A DNA stretch of 64,000 nt from Variovorax paradoxus (lineage in GTDB: Bacteria > Pseudomonadota > Gammaproteobacteria > Burkholderiales > Burkholderiaceae_C). The stretch lies in NCBI RefSeq assembly GCF_009498455.1, contig NZ_CP045644.1:3537001-3601000 (forward strand), in the 5' to 3' direction. Below the pieces are notes generated by a model. It was not told the DNA's origin. It was given only the letters and a program-made list of their open reading frames with translations, and ran no database searches. The position numbers and the translations under genes are program-made. Numbering within the stretch: the first letter of the stretch is position 1; each line of letters opens with the position of its first letter. Of this stretch, positions 42,845-51,094 are shown piece after piece.

Positions 42845-43733
42845 GGAGCACCTTCAGGAGCTGTTGGTTGTAGCCGTCGGGGTCGGCCAAAAATTCGTTG
42901 AGCGAGAACGACACGGGCGCGATGCGCAGCGCGTAGGTGCCGGCCTCGACCTGCGCGATCTGGCGGTCGTACTCGGCGCGGTCGATGGGCTTCCACTTGA
43001 CGATGTCGCCGGGCTGGAAGAACACCATCAGCTCCTTGAGGTACGACAGCCGCTGCGCCGGGTCGAAGATCGGCGCGGGCGTGACGCCGAACATCTGGTA
43101 GCCGCCCGCGCCGCGCACCGAGTAGATGCAGCTGAAGCAGCCGCCGTGGCCCAGCGTGAGCTTGGGCGTGTCGGTGCGCGGGCTCAGGTACTTGGGCACC
43201 TGGATCTGGCGCTGCCGCTCGACCATCTGGAACAGGAAGGGCAGGCCGGCCACGAAGCCGACCATCGAAACGAACCATGGTGCCGACGAATGCGCCTCGA
43301 TGAAGGCCTCGACCGAGGCGTGGCCGTTGATGCGTGCGGCGTATTCGATGTCGGTGCTCGACGGGTCCTGGTGGCGCTCGCGAAAACGCATCAGCGTCTC
43401 GTGCGTCCACGGGTCGTTGTAGAGCACCGGAATCTCGACGATGCGCGTCTGCATCTGCAGGTCGGCATCGCCCAGGCCCGCCTCGATTTCCTTCAGCGTG
43501 GCGAGCAGCACGTCGGGCGCGATCACATCGGGGTCGAAGCGCACGAGGTAGGCCGCGTTGGCCGGGCAGATCTCGGTCACGCCGGGCAGGGCGCGGCGGC
43601 GCAGCTCGTTGCAGATCGCCATGCCCTTGAAGAAGGCCGGCAGCGACATCTCTTCGCTGATCTCGACGAACAGGTGCTCGTCGCCGCCGAAGCTGTAGCG
43701 GGCCTGGGCGGGGAGGGTGTTGGCAGCGGTCAT
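42834..43733 (-). CDS. pxpB: PxpB-like carboxyltransferase/5-oxoprolinase subunit
   Basis: A 299-residue AHS1/KipI-family protein. The signature VSMVGFVAGLPFLF and SIYSVRG-like stretch (CFSCIYSVRGAGGYQMFGV, then TPAPIFDP) is clear. AHS1 and AHS2 together make the carboxyltransferase of urea carboxylase and the B-C complex of 5-oxoprolinase. It is longer than the E. coli subunit at its N-terminus. Coupled to the biotin carboxylase by an ATGA overlap and to pxpC by an 11-base overlap. The start at 43733 is certain from the overlap. Confidence 0.9.
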   Translation of the reverse strand: MTAANTLPAQARYSFGGDEHLFVEISEEMSLPAFFKGMAICNELRRRALPGVTEICPANAAYLVRFDPDVIAPDVLLATLKEIEAGLGDADLQMQTRIVEIPVLYNDPWTHETLMRFRERHQDPSSTDIEYAARINGHASVEAFIEAHSSAPWFVSMVGFVAGLPFLFQMVERQRQIQVPKYLSPRTDTPKLTLGHGGCFSCIYSVRGAGGYQMFGVTPAPIFDPAQRLSYLKELMVFFQPGDIVKWKPIDRAEYDRQIAQVEAGTYALRIAPVSFSLNEFLADPDGYNQQLLKVLHGD

Positions 43734-45121
43734 GCGGTCACCTTCAAGGCAGGAGCTTCGGGCAATGGATTTGCCGCGAGCCAGGTTTCGAGAAAACCGG
43801 TGTGGAACGCGGCCTTCGCCACGTCGGCGTCCTCGCACAGCGCGCGATGCAGCGGAATCGTCGTGTGGATGCCTTCCACCTGCAACTCGTCGAGCGCACG
43901 CCGCATGCGGGCCAGCGCGCTGGCGCGGTCGGTGTCGTGCACGATGAGCTTGCCGAGCAGCGAGTCGTAGTACGCGGGCACGGTGTACCCGGAGAACAGC
44001 ATCGTGTCGAAGCGCACGCCCGGGCCACCGGGCACCACGAGCTGCGACACGAGGCCGGGGCTCGGCATGAAGTTCTTCGCTGCGTTCTCGGCGTTGATGC
44101 GCACCTCGATGGCCGCGCCGGTGAGGCGAATGTCTTCCTGCCGCAGGCGCAGCGGCTGGCCAAGCGCGATGCGCAGCATCTCCTTCACGAGGTCGACGCC
44201 GGTGATCATCTCGGTGATCGGGTGCTCGACCTGGATGCGCGTGTTCATCTCGATGAAGAAGAACTCGCGCGTGTCGTCGTCGTACAGGTATTCGAGCGTG
44301 CCCGCGCCGCGGTAGGCCACGGCGTTCGCGAGCCGCAGCGCCGATTCGCACAGCGCGGCGCGTGTGGCTTCGCTGATGGCTGCCGAGGGTGCTTCTTCCC
44401 AGACCTTCTGGCGGCGCCGCTGCAGCGAGCATTCGCGCTCGAAGCAGTGCACCACGCGCTGGCCGTCGCCCAAAATTTGCACTTCGATGTGGCGCGCCTG
44501 GCGGATGAAGCGTTCGAGGTAGACCTCGCCGTTGCCGAACGCGGCCTGCGCTTCGGCGGTGGCTGTGGCGAACTGCTGGCGCAGCTCGGCCTCGTCGTGC
44601 GCCACGCGGATGCCGCGCCCGCCGCCGCCGGCCGAGGCCTTGATCATGATCGGGTAGCCGATGTCCTTCGCGACTTCGACGGCGGTGTCGGGGTCGGTCA
44701 CCACGCCCGCGCTGCCGGGCACGGTGGGCACGCCGGCGCGCATGGCGGCGGCGCGCGCCGCGGCCTTGTCGCCCATGGTGCGGATCGCATGCGGCGTCGG
44801 GCCCACGAACACCAGGCCCGCAGCCTCGATGCGCTCGGCGAACTCGGCGTTCTCCGAAAGAAAACCGTAGCCCGGGTGCACCGCGCCGGCGCCGCTGTCA
44901 GCGGCGGCCTGCAGGATCGCATCGATGCTCAGGTAGCTCTTGGTGGCGTGCGCCGGGCCGATGCGCACGGCTTCGTCGGCCATCTGCACGGCGAGGCTCT
45001 GCGCGTCGGCGTCGCTGTAGACCGCAACGGTCTTGAGCCCCAGCTCTTTGGCAGCGCGGATGATGCGCACCGCGATCTCGCCCCGGTTGGCGATCAGCAG
45101 TGTGTCGAATGCGGCGGTCAT
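43730..45121 (-). CDS. Biotin carboxylase (AccC-like)
   Basis: A 463-residue ATP-grasp biotin carboxylase. It has LLIANRGEIAVRIIRAAKEL at the start, the glycine-rich ATP loop KASAGGGGRGIRVA near residue 158, ERECSLQRRRQKVWEEAPS near 235 and the catalytic EMNTRIQVEHPITEMITG. It carboxylates biotin on the small carrier encoded just upstream. It is not next to accA/accD, so it serves the AHS1/AHS2 proteins rather than acetyl-CoA carboxylase. The start at 45121 lies 11 bp after the carrier gene; the stop overlaps the start of pxpB. Confidence 0.94.
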   Translation of the reverse strand: MTAAFDTLLIANRGEIAVRIIRAAKELGLKTVAVYSDADAQSLAVQMADEAVRIGPAHATKSYLSIDAILQAAADSGAGAVHPGYGFLSENAEFAERIEAAGLVFVGPTPHAIRTMGDKAAARAAAMRAGVPTVPGSAGVVTDPDTAVEVAKDIGYPIMIKASAGGGGRGIRVAHDEAELRQQFATATAEAQAAFGNGEVYLERFIRQARHIEVQILGDGQRVVHCFERECSLQRRRQKVWEEAPSAAISEATRAALCESALRLANAVAYRGAGTLEYLYDDDTREFFFIEMNTRIQVEHPITEMITGVDLVKEMLRIALGQPLRLRQEDIRLTGAAIEVRINAENAAKNFMPSPGLVSQLVVPGGPGVRFDTMLFSGYTVPAYYDSLLGKLIVHDTDRASALARMRRALDELQVEGIHTTIPLHRALCEDADVAKAAFHTGFLETWLAANPLPEAPALKVTA

Positions 45122-45132
45122 GGGCAGGTGTC

Positions 45133-45381
45133 TCACGCCGTTTCGATGACAGCCAGCAGCTGGCCCGGATCGACCGGCTCGCCGTTCTCGACGGCGAAGC
45201 TGGCCAGGCGCCCGGCCGCGTCGGCCGTGACTTCGCTGAACTGCTTCATCACCTCGACCAGGCCGAGCACGTCGCCCACGGCCACGGTGTCGCCTTCGGC
45301 CTTGAACGGCGGCGCGTCGGGCGCCGAGCGGCGGTAGAAGGTGCCCGGCAGCGGGCTCAGGACTTCATGGGTAGCGGGCAT
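45133..45381 (-). CDS. Small biotin carboxyl carrier protein
   Basis: An 82-residue biotinyl-lipoyl domain. The modified lysine is Lys46 in GLVEVMKQF, with VMK in place of the usual AMKM. The early turn SPLPGTFYRRSAPDAPPF is typical of BCCP, but the long Ala/Pro N-terminal extension of AccB is absent. It carries carboxybiotin between the biotin carboxylase and the AHS1/AHS2 proteins. It starts at an ATG at 45381, 40 bp after the pxpA-like gene. Such a stand-alone domain in this setting resembles the C-terminal domain of urea carboxylase. Confidence 0.92.
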   Translation of the reverse strand: MPATHEVLSPLPGTFYRRSAPDAPPFKAEGDTVAVGDVLGLVEVMKQFSEVTADAAGRLASFAVENGEPVDPGQLLAVIETA

Positions 45382-45421
45382 CGGGGCACTCCTGGAACAA
45401 GATCGGGAAAGGTGAAAAAAC

Positions 45422-46198
45422 TCAGGCTGGCCTGGCGAGGCCTGCAACTTCGATGCCGTGCGCGGCAAGGGCGCGCCGCGTGGCCTGCACGAGCGCGAGC
45501 GCGCCGGGCGTGTCGCTGTGGATGCAGACCGAGTCGAAGCCGATCGCCACGTCTTCTCCTTCGACCGTGCGCACCACACCCTCGGTACACGCACGCAGCA
45601 CCTTGGCGGCCACGGCCTCGGGGTCGAGCGCGCCGACGCGCCGCGTGAAGACGATGGAGCCGCTCAGGTCGTAGTCGCGGTCGGCATAGAACTCGCGCAC
45701 CACCGGCTGGCCGAGTTCGCGCGCCACCTGGAAGGTGACGGACGACTCCATGCAGAACAGGCGCAGCGTCGGTTCGATCTGCTGCAGGGCAGTGACGAGT
45801 GCGCGCGACAGCGCCTCGTCGCGTGCCGCATGCATGTAGAGCGCGCCGTGCGGCTTGATGTGCTGCAGCGTCATGCCGGCCAGGCGCGCGAACTCGCGCA
45901 GCGCACCGAGCTGGTAGACCATGTCGTTCACCAGCTCGTCGGCGGGCGCGTTGATGTGGCGGCGCCCGAAGCCCACGAGGTCGCGAAAGCCCGGGTGCGC
46001 GCCGATGCCCACGCCGTGCGTGCGGGCCAGCAGCACCATCTTGCGCATGATGTTCGGGTCGCCGGCATGGAAGCCGGTCGCGATGTTGGCCGAACTGATC
46101 AGCGGCATGAGCTGCGCGTCGACGCCATCGCCGATGGTCCAGGGGCCGAAGCCTTCGCCCATGTCGGAATTCAGATCGATCCGCGTTGTCTTCGTCAC
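45422..46198 (-). CDS. pxpA: PxpA-like LamB/YcsF-family protein
   Basis: A 258-residue TIM-barrel protein of the LamB/YcsF family, which is subunit A of ATP-dependent 5-oxoprolinase. Visible motifs are [20 protein letters not shown], then [15 protein letters not shown] and [12 protein letters not shown]. The residue after ANIA is Thr41 where, as I recall, E. coli PxpA has Cys, and [13 protein letters not shown] differs from the E. coli counterpart, so this is a separate subfamily. It starts at a GTG at 46198 with AAAGG upstream. First gene of the ten-gene operon. It may hydrolyse or open an activated lactam. Confidence 0.9.
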   Translation of the reverse strand: MTKTTRIDLNSDMGEGFGPWTIGDGVDAQLMPLISSANIATGFHAGDPNIMRKMVLLARTHGVGIGAHPGFRDLVGFGRRHINAPADELVNDMVYQLGALREFARLAGMTLQHIKPHGALYMHAARDEALSRALVTALQQIEPTLRLFCMESSVTFQVARELGQPVVREFYADRDYDLSGSIVFTRRVGALDPEAVAAKVLRACTEGVVRTVEGEDVAIGFDSVCIHSDTPGALALVQATRRALAAHGIEVAGLARPA

Positions 46199-46307
46199 GT
46201 CGTCCCGCCTTTGTGTGTGGTGTGCATCGCCGGGGGGCGGTGCAGGTTGGCGCGAAGGTTAGCCAGCGGTCGACAGGCCGAAAAGCATTGTTTTCAGGCG
46301 GGTCGAT

Positions 46308-46322
46308 ATCTGAAAAACAGAT
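46308..46322. promoter_or_regulatory. LysR-type operator (T-N11-A dyad) between lysR and the lactam-type operon
   Basis: ATCTG-AAAAA-CAGAT is a perfect 5-bp inverted repeat with the T-N11-A spacing of LysR-family sites. It lies 110-125 bases before both the pxpA-like gene and the divergent LysR gene, in the only promoter-sized space of the operon. Confidence 0.65.
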
Positions 46323-46433
46323 GCTGCAAGCCGCCGGAATGGGCGCTACGCTGGAGGGAAGCGATCGCGCGGTATCGGGTTTTCGCCCGAGGCAGGCAGC
46401 GCGTATCAGTAAATACCCTAGGAAGACGGCGCC

Positions 46434-47360
46434 ATGTCCCTGACCCTTCGCCAGCTCAAGTACTTCACTGCGGTGGCCGAGGTGGGGCGCATCTCGCACG
46501 CGGCGCTGCAGCTGAACATCTCGCAGTCGGCCGTGACCACCGCGATCCGCGAACTCGAAGAGATGATGGGCCAACAGCTCTTCGAGCGGCACCCGCACGG
46601 CGTGGAACTCACCAAGGCCGGGCGCCGTTTCCTGAGCCACGCCTACGCGGTGCTGTCGGCGGCCGACGAAGCGGTGCGCATGCCGCACGAGGGCGAGAAC
46701 GTCGAGGGCTCGCTCACCATTGCCGCCAGCTACACGGTGCTGGGCTACTTTCTGCCGCACCACCTGCAGCGCTTCGAGCAGCTGCATCCGCAGGTGACGG
46801 TGAAGGTGCACGAGGTGGCGCGCGAGGCCATCGAAGAGGGCCTGATCACGCAGCGCTACGACATCGGCGTGGTGCTCACGTCGAACGTGGTTCTGCGCGA
46901 GCTGTCGCTCGAAACTTTCTTCGGCTCGCAGCGCCGGCTGTGGGTGCCGGCCAAGCACCCGCTGCTCGACAAGGCCGAGGTGACGCTGGCCGACGTGGCG
47001 GCCGAGCCCTACATCATGCTCACGGTCGACGAGGCCGCGGCCACCGCGCTCAAGTACTGGAGCAAGACGCCGCACCAGCCGCAGATACGGCTGCGCACGA
47101 GTTCGGTGGAGGCGGTGCGCAGCACGGTCGCCAACGGGCTGGGCGTGACGGTGCTGTCGGACATGGTCTACCGCCCGTGGTCGCTGGAAGGCAAGCGCAT
47201 CGAGACCATCAACCTGCGCGACGCGGTGCCGACCATGAACATCGGGCTGGGGTGGAAACAGGGCGTCGAGTTCTCGCCGGCGATGACGGCGTTCCGCAAT
47301 TATTTTCGGCAGCTGTTTCTCGAGCCGGCCTCGGGGCGCACCGGGCGTGGTCGGGGCTGA
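46434..47360 (+). CDS. LysR-type transcriptional regulator of the lactam-type operon
   Basis: A 308-residue LysR protein. The helix-turn-helix is LKYFTAVAEVGRISHAALQL, then NISQSAVTTAIRELEEMMGQ. The effector domain begins near residue 92 (GSLTIAASYTVLGYFLP). It diverges from the ten-gene operon with 235 bp between, and a perfect T-N11-A dyad lies in that space. By the usual LysR arrangement it should activate the operon with a pathway compound as inducer. The 10-residue C-terminal tail is rich in Arg and Gly. Confidence 0.95.
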   Translation: MSLTLRQLKYFTAVAEVGRISHAALQLNISQSAVTTAIRELEEMMGQQLFERHPHGVELTKAGRRFLSHAYAVLSAADEAVRMPHEGENVEGSLTIAASYTVLGYFLPHHLQRFEQLHPQVTVKVHEVAREAIEEGLITQRYDIGVVLTSNVVLRELSLETFFGSQRRLWVPAKHPLLDKAEVTLADVAAEPYIMLTVDEAAATALKYWSKTPHQPQIRLRTSSVEAVRSTVANGLGVTVLSDMVYRPWSLEGKRIETINLRDAVPTMNIGLGWKQGVEFSPAMTAFRNYFRQLFLEPASGRTGRGRG

Positions 47361-47500
47361 CACGGCAAGGGAAACCCTGCCCGCATCGGGCCGGGATGAC
47401 CCGGCGCAAGGAAAGCACCGCGCGCCAGCGTCACAATAGCCGCTGTCCCGAGCGCGCAACGCGGCATCGGCACCTTGCACCTCCCCCGGAGATCGATCCC

Positions 47501-47785
47501 ATGAAAGCAACCTGGAACGGCGTCACCATCGCCGAAAGCGACGACACCGTGCTCGTCGAAGGCAACCACTACTTCCCGATGAGTTCGCTCAATCGCGACG
47601 TCGTCACCTTCAGCAACCACAAGACCACCTGCCCGTGGAAGGGCTCGGCGAACTACTACTCGCTGCTGGTCAACGGCGAGCTTCATGCCGACGCCGCCTG
47701 GTACTACCCGGACCCGAAGCCCGAAGCCGAGGAAATCCGTGACCGCGTCGCGTTCTGGAAGGACGTGAAGGTCAGCGCCCAGTGA
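47501..47785 (+). CDS. DUF427 protein
   Basis: A 94-residue protein fully within the DUF427 family. Characteristic pieces are GNHYFPMSSLNRD, TTCPWKGSANYYSL and the closing AAWYYPDPKPEAEEIRDRVA. The fold is a small beta-tent-like module of unknown function. A GGAG ribosome site is 9 bases before the ATG at 47501. Its last four bases overlap the GTG start of the 2-oxoglutarate dioxygenase gene, so the two proteins are likely made in equal amounts. Confidence 0.9.
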   Translation: MKATWNGVTIAESDDTVLVEGNHYFPMSSLNRDVVTFSNHKTTCPWKGSANYYSLLVNGELHADAAWYYPDPKPEAEEIRDRVAFWKDVKVSAQ

Positions 47786-48531
47786 GCACCGCCGCCTTCG
47801 CTCCCCCGTTCACGCCGCCGACCGAACTGGCCGGCGCGCTGCGCGCGCACGGCTATGCGGTGCTGAGCCCGCAGGGCGTGTGCGAGTGGCTCGGCGTGCC
47901 GCTGGCGCAGCTCGAAGCGCTGCACGCCGACTGGAACGACCTGCCGCCCGACGAGTACCTGAAGGACGGCGGCCGCTACCGCACGCGGCGCCATGCCTGC
48001 TTCACGGTCGATGCCGACGCCACGCTGGCGCCGGTGCCGCACCGCGCGCACTGGCAGCCGGTCGAATACAACGCGCTGCACGGCGGCATGCAGCGCTGGT
48101 TTGCGCCGATGCTCGATGCCACGGTGGCGCAGCCCGTGTGGCAGCGGCTGATGCAGCAGCTCGGCCAGGTCAGCAGCGACATGCGCGGCGCACCACAGCG
48201 CTGGTTCGTGGAAGCGCACCAGTTCCGCATCGACACCGCAGGCGGCATCGGCCGCCCGACGCCCGAAGGCGCGCACCGCGACGGTGTCGACCTGGTGGCG
48301 GTGGCGCTCATCGGGCGCCAGGGCATCAAGGGCGGCGAGACGCGCGTGTTCGAGGCCAACGGCCGGCGCGGCGAACGCTTCACGATGACCGAGCCGTGGA
48401 CGCTGCTGTTGCTCGACGATGCCCGCGTGATCCACGAATCGACGCCGATCCAGCCGCTGGAAGAGGGCGGCGACGGGTGGCGCGACACGCTCGTCGTCAC
48501 CTGCCGGTCCGAGGGTTTCCAGGGGGATTGA
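47782..48531 (+). CDS. 2-oxoglutarate/Fe(II)-dependent dioxygenase family protein
   Basis: A 249-residue protein resembling the 2OG-Fe dioxygenase family that includes amino-acid hydroxylases such as L-isoleucine dioxygenase (PF10014 type). The facial triad appears as HRDG (His and Asp of HxD) in TPEGAHRDGVDLVAV and the later His in DDARVIHESTPIQP. An Arg in RDTLVVTCR could bind 2-oxoglutarate. It probably hydroxylates a free amino acid or related small molecule. The start is a GTG at 47782 that overlaps the DUF427 stop. Confidence 0.85.
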   Translation: MSTAAFAPPFTPPTELAGALRAHGYAVLSPQGVCEWLGVPLAQLEALHADWNDLPPDEYLKDGGRYRTRRHACFTVDADATLAPVPHRAHWQPVEYNALHGGMQRWFAPMLDATVAQPVWQRLMQQLGQVSSDMRGAPQRWFVEAHQFRIDTAGGIGRPTPEGAHRDGVDLVAVALIGRQGIKGGETRVFEANGRRGERFTMTEPWTLLLLDDARVIHESTPIQPLEEGGDGWRDTLVVTCRSEGFQGD

Positions 48532-48600
48532 GGCGCCTGCGGGCTTCGCTGGCCGGAGTCCTACAGGGCGGGTTCTGCAGAGCGGTTAAATTCGGGGCCC

Positions 48601-48620
48601 GACCCGGTGCGAACCGGGTC
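48601..48620 (+). promoter_or_regulatory. GNRA-tetraloop hairpin in front of the universal stress gene
   Basis: GACCCGGT-GCGA-ACCGGGTC is an 8-bp perfect stem closed by a GCGA (GNRA) loop, directly followed by three GTCT repeats at 48626-48637. It is 41 bases upstream of the stress-protein ATG. There is no T run, so it is more likely a 5' UTR stability or control element than a terminator. Confidence 0.45.
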
Positions 48621-48661
48621 CGTCCGTCTGTCTGTCTGCGAACGCTAAGCGAGGTCCCGCC

Positions 48662-49102
48662 ATGTTCAATCACATCCTGGTCCCCATCGACGGCTCCGAA
48701 ACTTCCATGCTCGCAGTCAGCAAGGCCAGCGGTCTCGCCCTGGCTTTCGGCAGCCGCATTACGTTGATCCACGTGATCGACAACTACCCCTTCATCGGCG
48801 TGGGCGCGGACTACGCGCTCGGCCAGAACGAATACCTCGCGGCGGCCACCGCCAGCGCCAATGCGGCGCTCGCACGCGGCGTGGCCGCCCTGGCGGCCGA
48901 AGGCCTGCACAGCGACCAGCGCGTGATCGACGGCCACGTCGTGCACGAAGGCATCGTCGACACCGCCATCGCCATCGCGGCCGACCTGATCGTGATGGGC
49001 TCGCACGGCCGCAGCGGCATCGAGAAACTGTTGCTGGGCAGCGTGACGCAGCGCGTGCTGCAGGACGCCACCATGCCGGTGCTCGTCGTCAAGGGCCACT
49101 GA
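48662..49102 (+). CDS. Universal stress protein, UspA family
   Basis: A 146-residue Usp protein. The start FNHILVPIDGSETSMLAVSK and the ATP-binding G-x2-G-x9-G-(S/T) motif GSHGRSGIEKLLLGSVTQ near residue 120 are both present, so it likely binds ATP. Such proteins help survival of starvation, oxidative stress or low oxygen. It is a single gene with a hairpin-bearing leader and its end overlaps the end of the convergent rluA-type gene by 14 bases. Confidence 0.95.
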   Translation: MFNHILVPIDGSETSMLAVSKASGLALAFGSRITLIHVIDNYPFIGVGADYALGQNEYLAAATASANAALARGVAALAAEGLHSDQRVIDGHVVHEGIVDTAIAIAADLIVMGSHGRSGIEKLLLGSVTQRVLQDATMPVLVVKGH

Positions 49103-49769
49103 GCCACTCAGCCACGAACCCCGCCGCACATTCGAAGTGCAACGGCTCCCGCGTCGCGGGATGCACGAAACCCAATTCCCTGGCATGCAGCAGCAGGCGC
49201 GGTGCGCGTGCCTGCAGTGCGGCGTCGCCGTACAGCGCGTCGCCCAGAATCGGGTGCCCGATCGACAGCAGGTGAACGCGCAGCTGATGTGAGCGGCCCG
49301 TGAGCGGCTCCAGCAGCACGTGCGTGGCGGCAGGGCCGCCGGGCTGCGACACGCTGCTCAAAGCGCGCCAGCGCGTGAGGCTGGGCTTGCCCGCAGGGTC
49401 GATCTTCTGCAGCGGCCGGCGCGGCCAGTCGGCCATCAATGGGGCGTCGATGAGCGACCAATCATCGTGCTGCGGCATCACGCCGTCGACCACGGCTTCG
49501 TAGCGCTTGTGCACCTCGCGGTCGGCAAAGGCTGCGCTCAGGGCGCGCTGCATCGCCAGGCCGCGCGCCATCACCACGAGGCCGCTGGTGCCCATGTCGA
49601 GCCGGTGCACGATGAGCGCGTCGGGCCACTGGCGCTGGGCGCGTGCGCTCAGGCAGTCCTGCTTGTCGTCGCCGCGGCCGGGCACGCACAGCAGGCCGGC
49701 GGGCTTGTCGAGCACCAGCAGGTGGGCATCTTCGTGAACGGGGCGCAGGTCGGGCGGCGAAGCGGTCAT
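49089..49769 (-). CDS. RluA-family RNA pseudouridine synthase
   Basis: A 226-residue enzyme without an S4 domain. The catalytic aspartate motif is HRLDMGTSGLVVMARG near residue 55, and GRSHQLRVHLLSIGHPILGD near 155 is the second family block. It converts uridine to pseudouridine in tRNA or 23S rRNA; size and lack of an S4 domain are as in RluA. Convergent with the universal stress gene, with a 14-base overlap of the two coding ends. Confidence 0.94.
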   Translation of the reverse strand: MTASPPDLRPVHEDAHLLVLDKPAGLLCVPGRGDDKQDCLSARAQRQWPDALIVHRLDMGTSGLVVMARGLAMQRALSAAFADREVHKRYEAVVDGVMPQHDDWSLIDAPLMADWPRRPLQKIDPAGKPSLTRWRALSSVSQPGGPAATHVLLEPLTGRSHQLRVHLLSIGHPILGDALYGDAALQARAPRLLLHARELGFVHPATREPLHFECAAGFVAEWLSGP

Positions 49770-49831
49770 GGGGACAACGAGTGTAGAGAGGCTCGGAAAG
49801 GCCGAAGAAGCCTCGGCTATCCTCGACCGAT

Positions 49832-51091
49832 ATGCCCGGCGCCGCTCCTTCCTCGTCTCCTTCTTTCTCCGACCTGAGGCGCGAGCGCCCCTTCATGCAG
49901 TTGTGGGTGGCGCGCCTCTTCGGCACCGCCGCCTCGCAGATGATGCTCGTGGCCATCGGCTGGCACATGTACGAGCTGACCGGCAGCGCGTGGGACCTGG
50001 GGCTGGTCGGCCTGTACCAGTTCGTGCCCGCGCTGCTGCTGGCACTGCTCGCCGGCCACGTGGTGGACCGGCACCACCGCGCCCGCATCGTGGCGGTGTG
50101 CTTCGCGGTGCAGGGCACCGTGGCGCTGGCGCTGCTGTTCGCGGTGCTGCACAAGAACGACACGCGCGGGCTGCTGCTCGGGCTGTCGCTGGTGCTCGGC
50201 GCGGTGCGCGCCTTCCAGATGCCGGCGCAGCAGGCGCTCACGCCGTTGCTGGTGCCGCCGTTGCTGCTGTCGCGCGCGATGGCGTTCAGCTCGGCCGGCA
50301 TGCAGGGCGCGATCATCGGCGGACCCGCCCTCGGCGGGCTGCTGTTCGTGGCGGGCATGGCGGTGGTCTACGGCGCCAGCGTGCTGTGCTTCGTGATCGC
50401 CTGCGTGCTGGTGCTGCGGCTGCGCTACGACCACGCACCGGCCGCCCGCGAGCCGGTCACGCTGGCCACGGTGTTCGCGGGCGTCAATTTCATCTGGCTG
50501 CGCAAGCCGGTGCTCGGCGCGGTGTCGCTCGACCTGTTCGCGGTGCTGCTGGGCGGCGCCGTGGCGCTGCTGCCGATCTATGCCAAGGACATCCTGCACA
50601 CCGGCCCCTGGGGCCTGGGCCTGCTGCGCAGCGCACCGGCGGTGGGCGCGCTGGTGATGTCGATCGCGCTCACGCGCCGGCCGGTCGAGCGCAACGTGGG
50701 GCGCACGCTGTTGCTGGCGGTGGGGGCGTTCGGGCTGTGCATGGTGGTGTTCGGGCTGTCGAAGAGCTTTCTCGTCTCGCTCATTGCGCTCGCGGTGTCG
50801 GGCGGGGCCGACATGGTCAACGTCGTGATCCGCCAGACGCTGGTGCAACTCGAAACGCCCGACGCCATGCGCGGTCGGGTGAGCGCGGTCAACTCGATCT
50901 TCATCGGCGCGAGCAACCAGCTCGGCGAGTTCGAATCGGGCGCCACGGCGGCACTGCTGGGGCCGGTCGGCTCGGTGGTGCTCGGCGGCGTAGGGACGAT
51001 GCTGGTGGCGCTGACGTGGTTCCGCCTGTTCCCGTCGCTGGCGCAGCGCGACCGGATGGTGGTGGCGGCACCGGCTTCTGCGCGGTCCTGA
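49832..51091 (+). CDS. MFS exporter of the MFS_3 (EntS-like) type
   Basis: A 419-residue protein with 12 predicted helices. RERPFMQLWVARLFGTAASQ at residues 16-35 and the motif LAGHVVDRHHRARI in the loop between helices 2 and 3 match MFS_3 members such as the enterobactin exporter EntS. No biosynthetic genes for a secreted product are near, so the cargo cannot be named. It diverges from the rluA-type gene and is convergent with the ferredoxin gene, 3 bp away. Confidence 0.9.
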   Translation: MPGAAPSSSPSFSDLRRERPFMQLWVARLFGTAASQMMLVAIGWHMYELTGSAWDLGLVGLYQFVPALLLALLAGHVVDRHHRARIVAVCFAVQGTVALALLFAVLHKNDTRGLLLGLSLVLGAVRAFQMPAQQALTPLLVPPLLLSRAMAFSSAGMQGAIIGGPALGGLLFVAGMAVVYGASVLCFVIACVLVLRLRYDHAPAAREPVTLATVFAGVNFIWLRKPVLGAVSLDLFAVLLGGAVALLPIYAKDILHTGPWGLGLLRSAPAVGALVMSIALTRRPVERNVGRTLLLAVGAFGLCMVVFGLSKSFLVSLIALAVSGGADMVNVVIRQTLVQLETPDAMRGRVSAVNSIFIGASNQLGEFESGATAALLGPVGSVVLGGVGTMLVALTWFRLFPSLAQRDRMVVAAPASARS

Positions 51092-51094
51092 TCT

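Noticed and set aside
48626..48637. GTCT repeats as a phase-variation tract for the stress gene
   Set aside because: Only three units, outside the coding region and after the hairpin; slipping would not shift the reading frame. Retained only as a leader feature.
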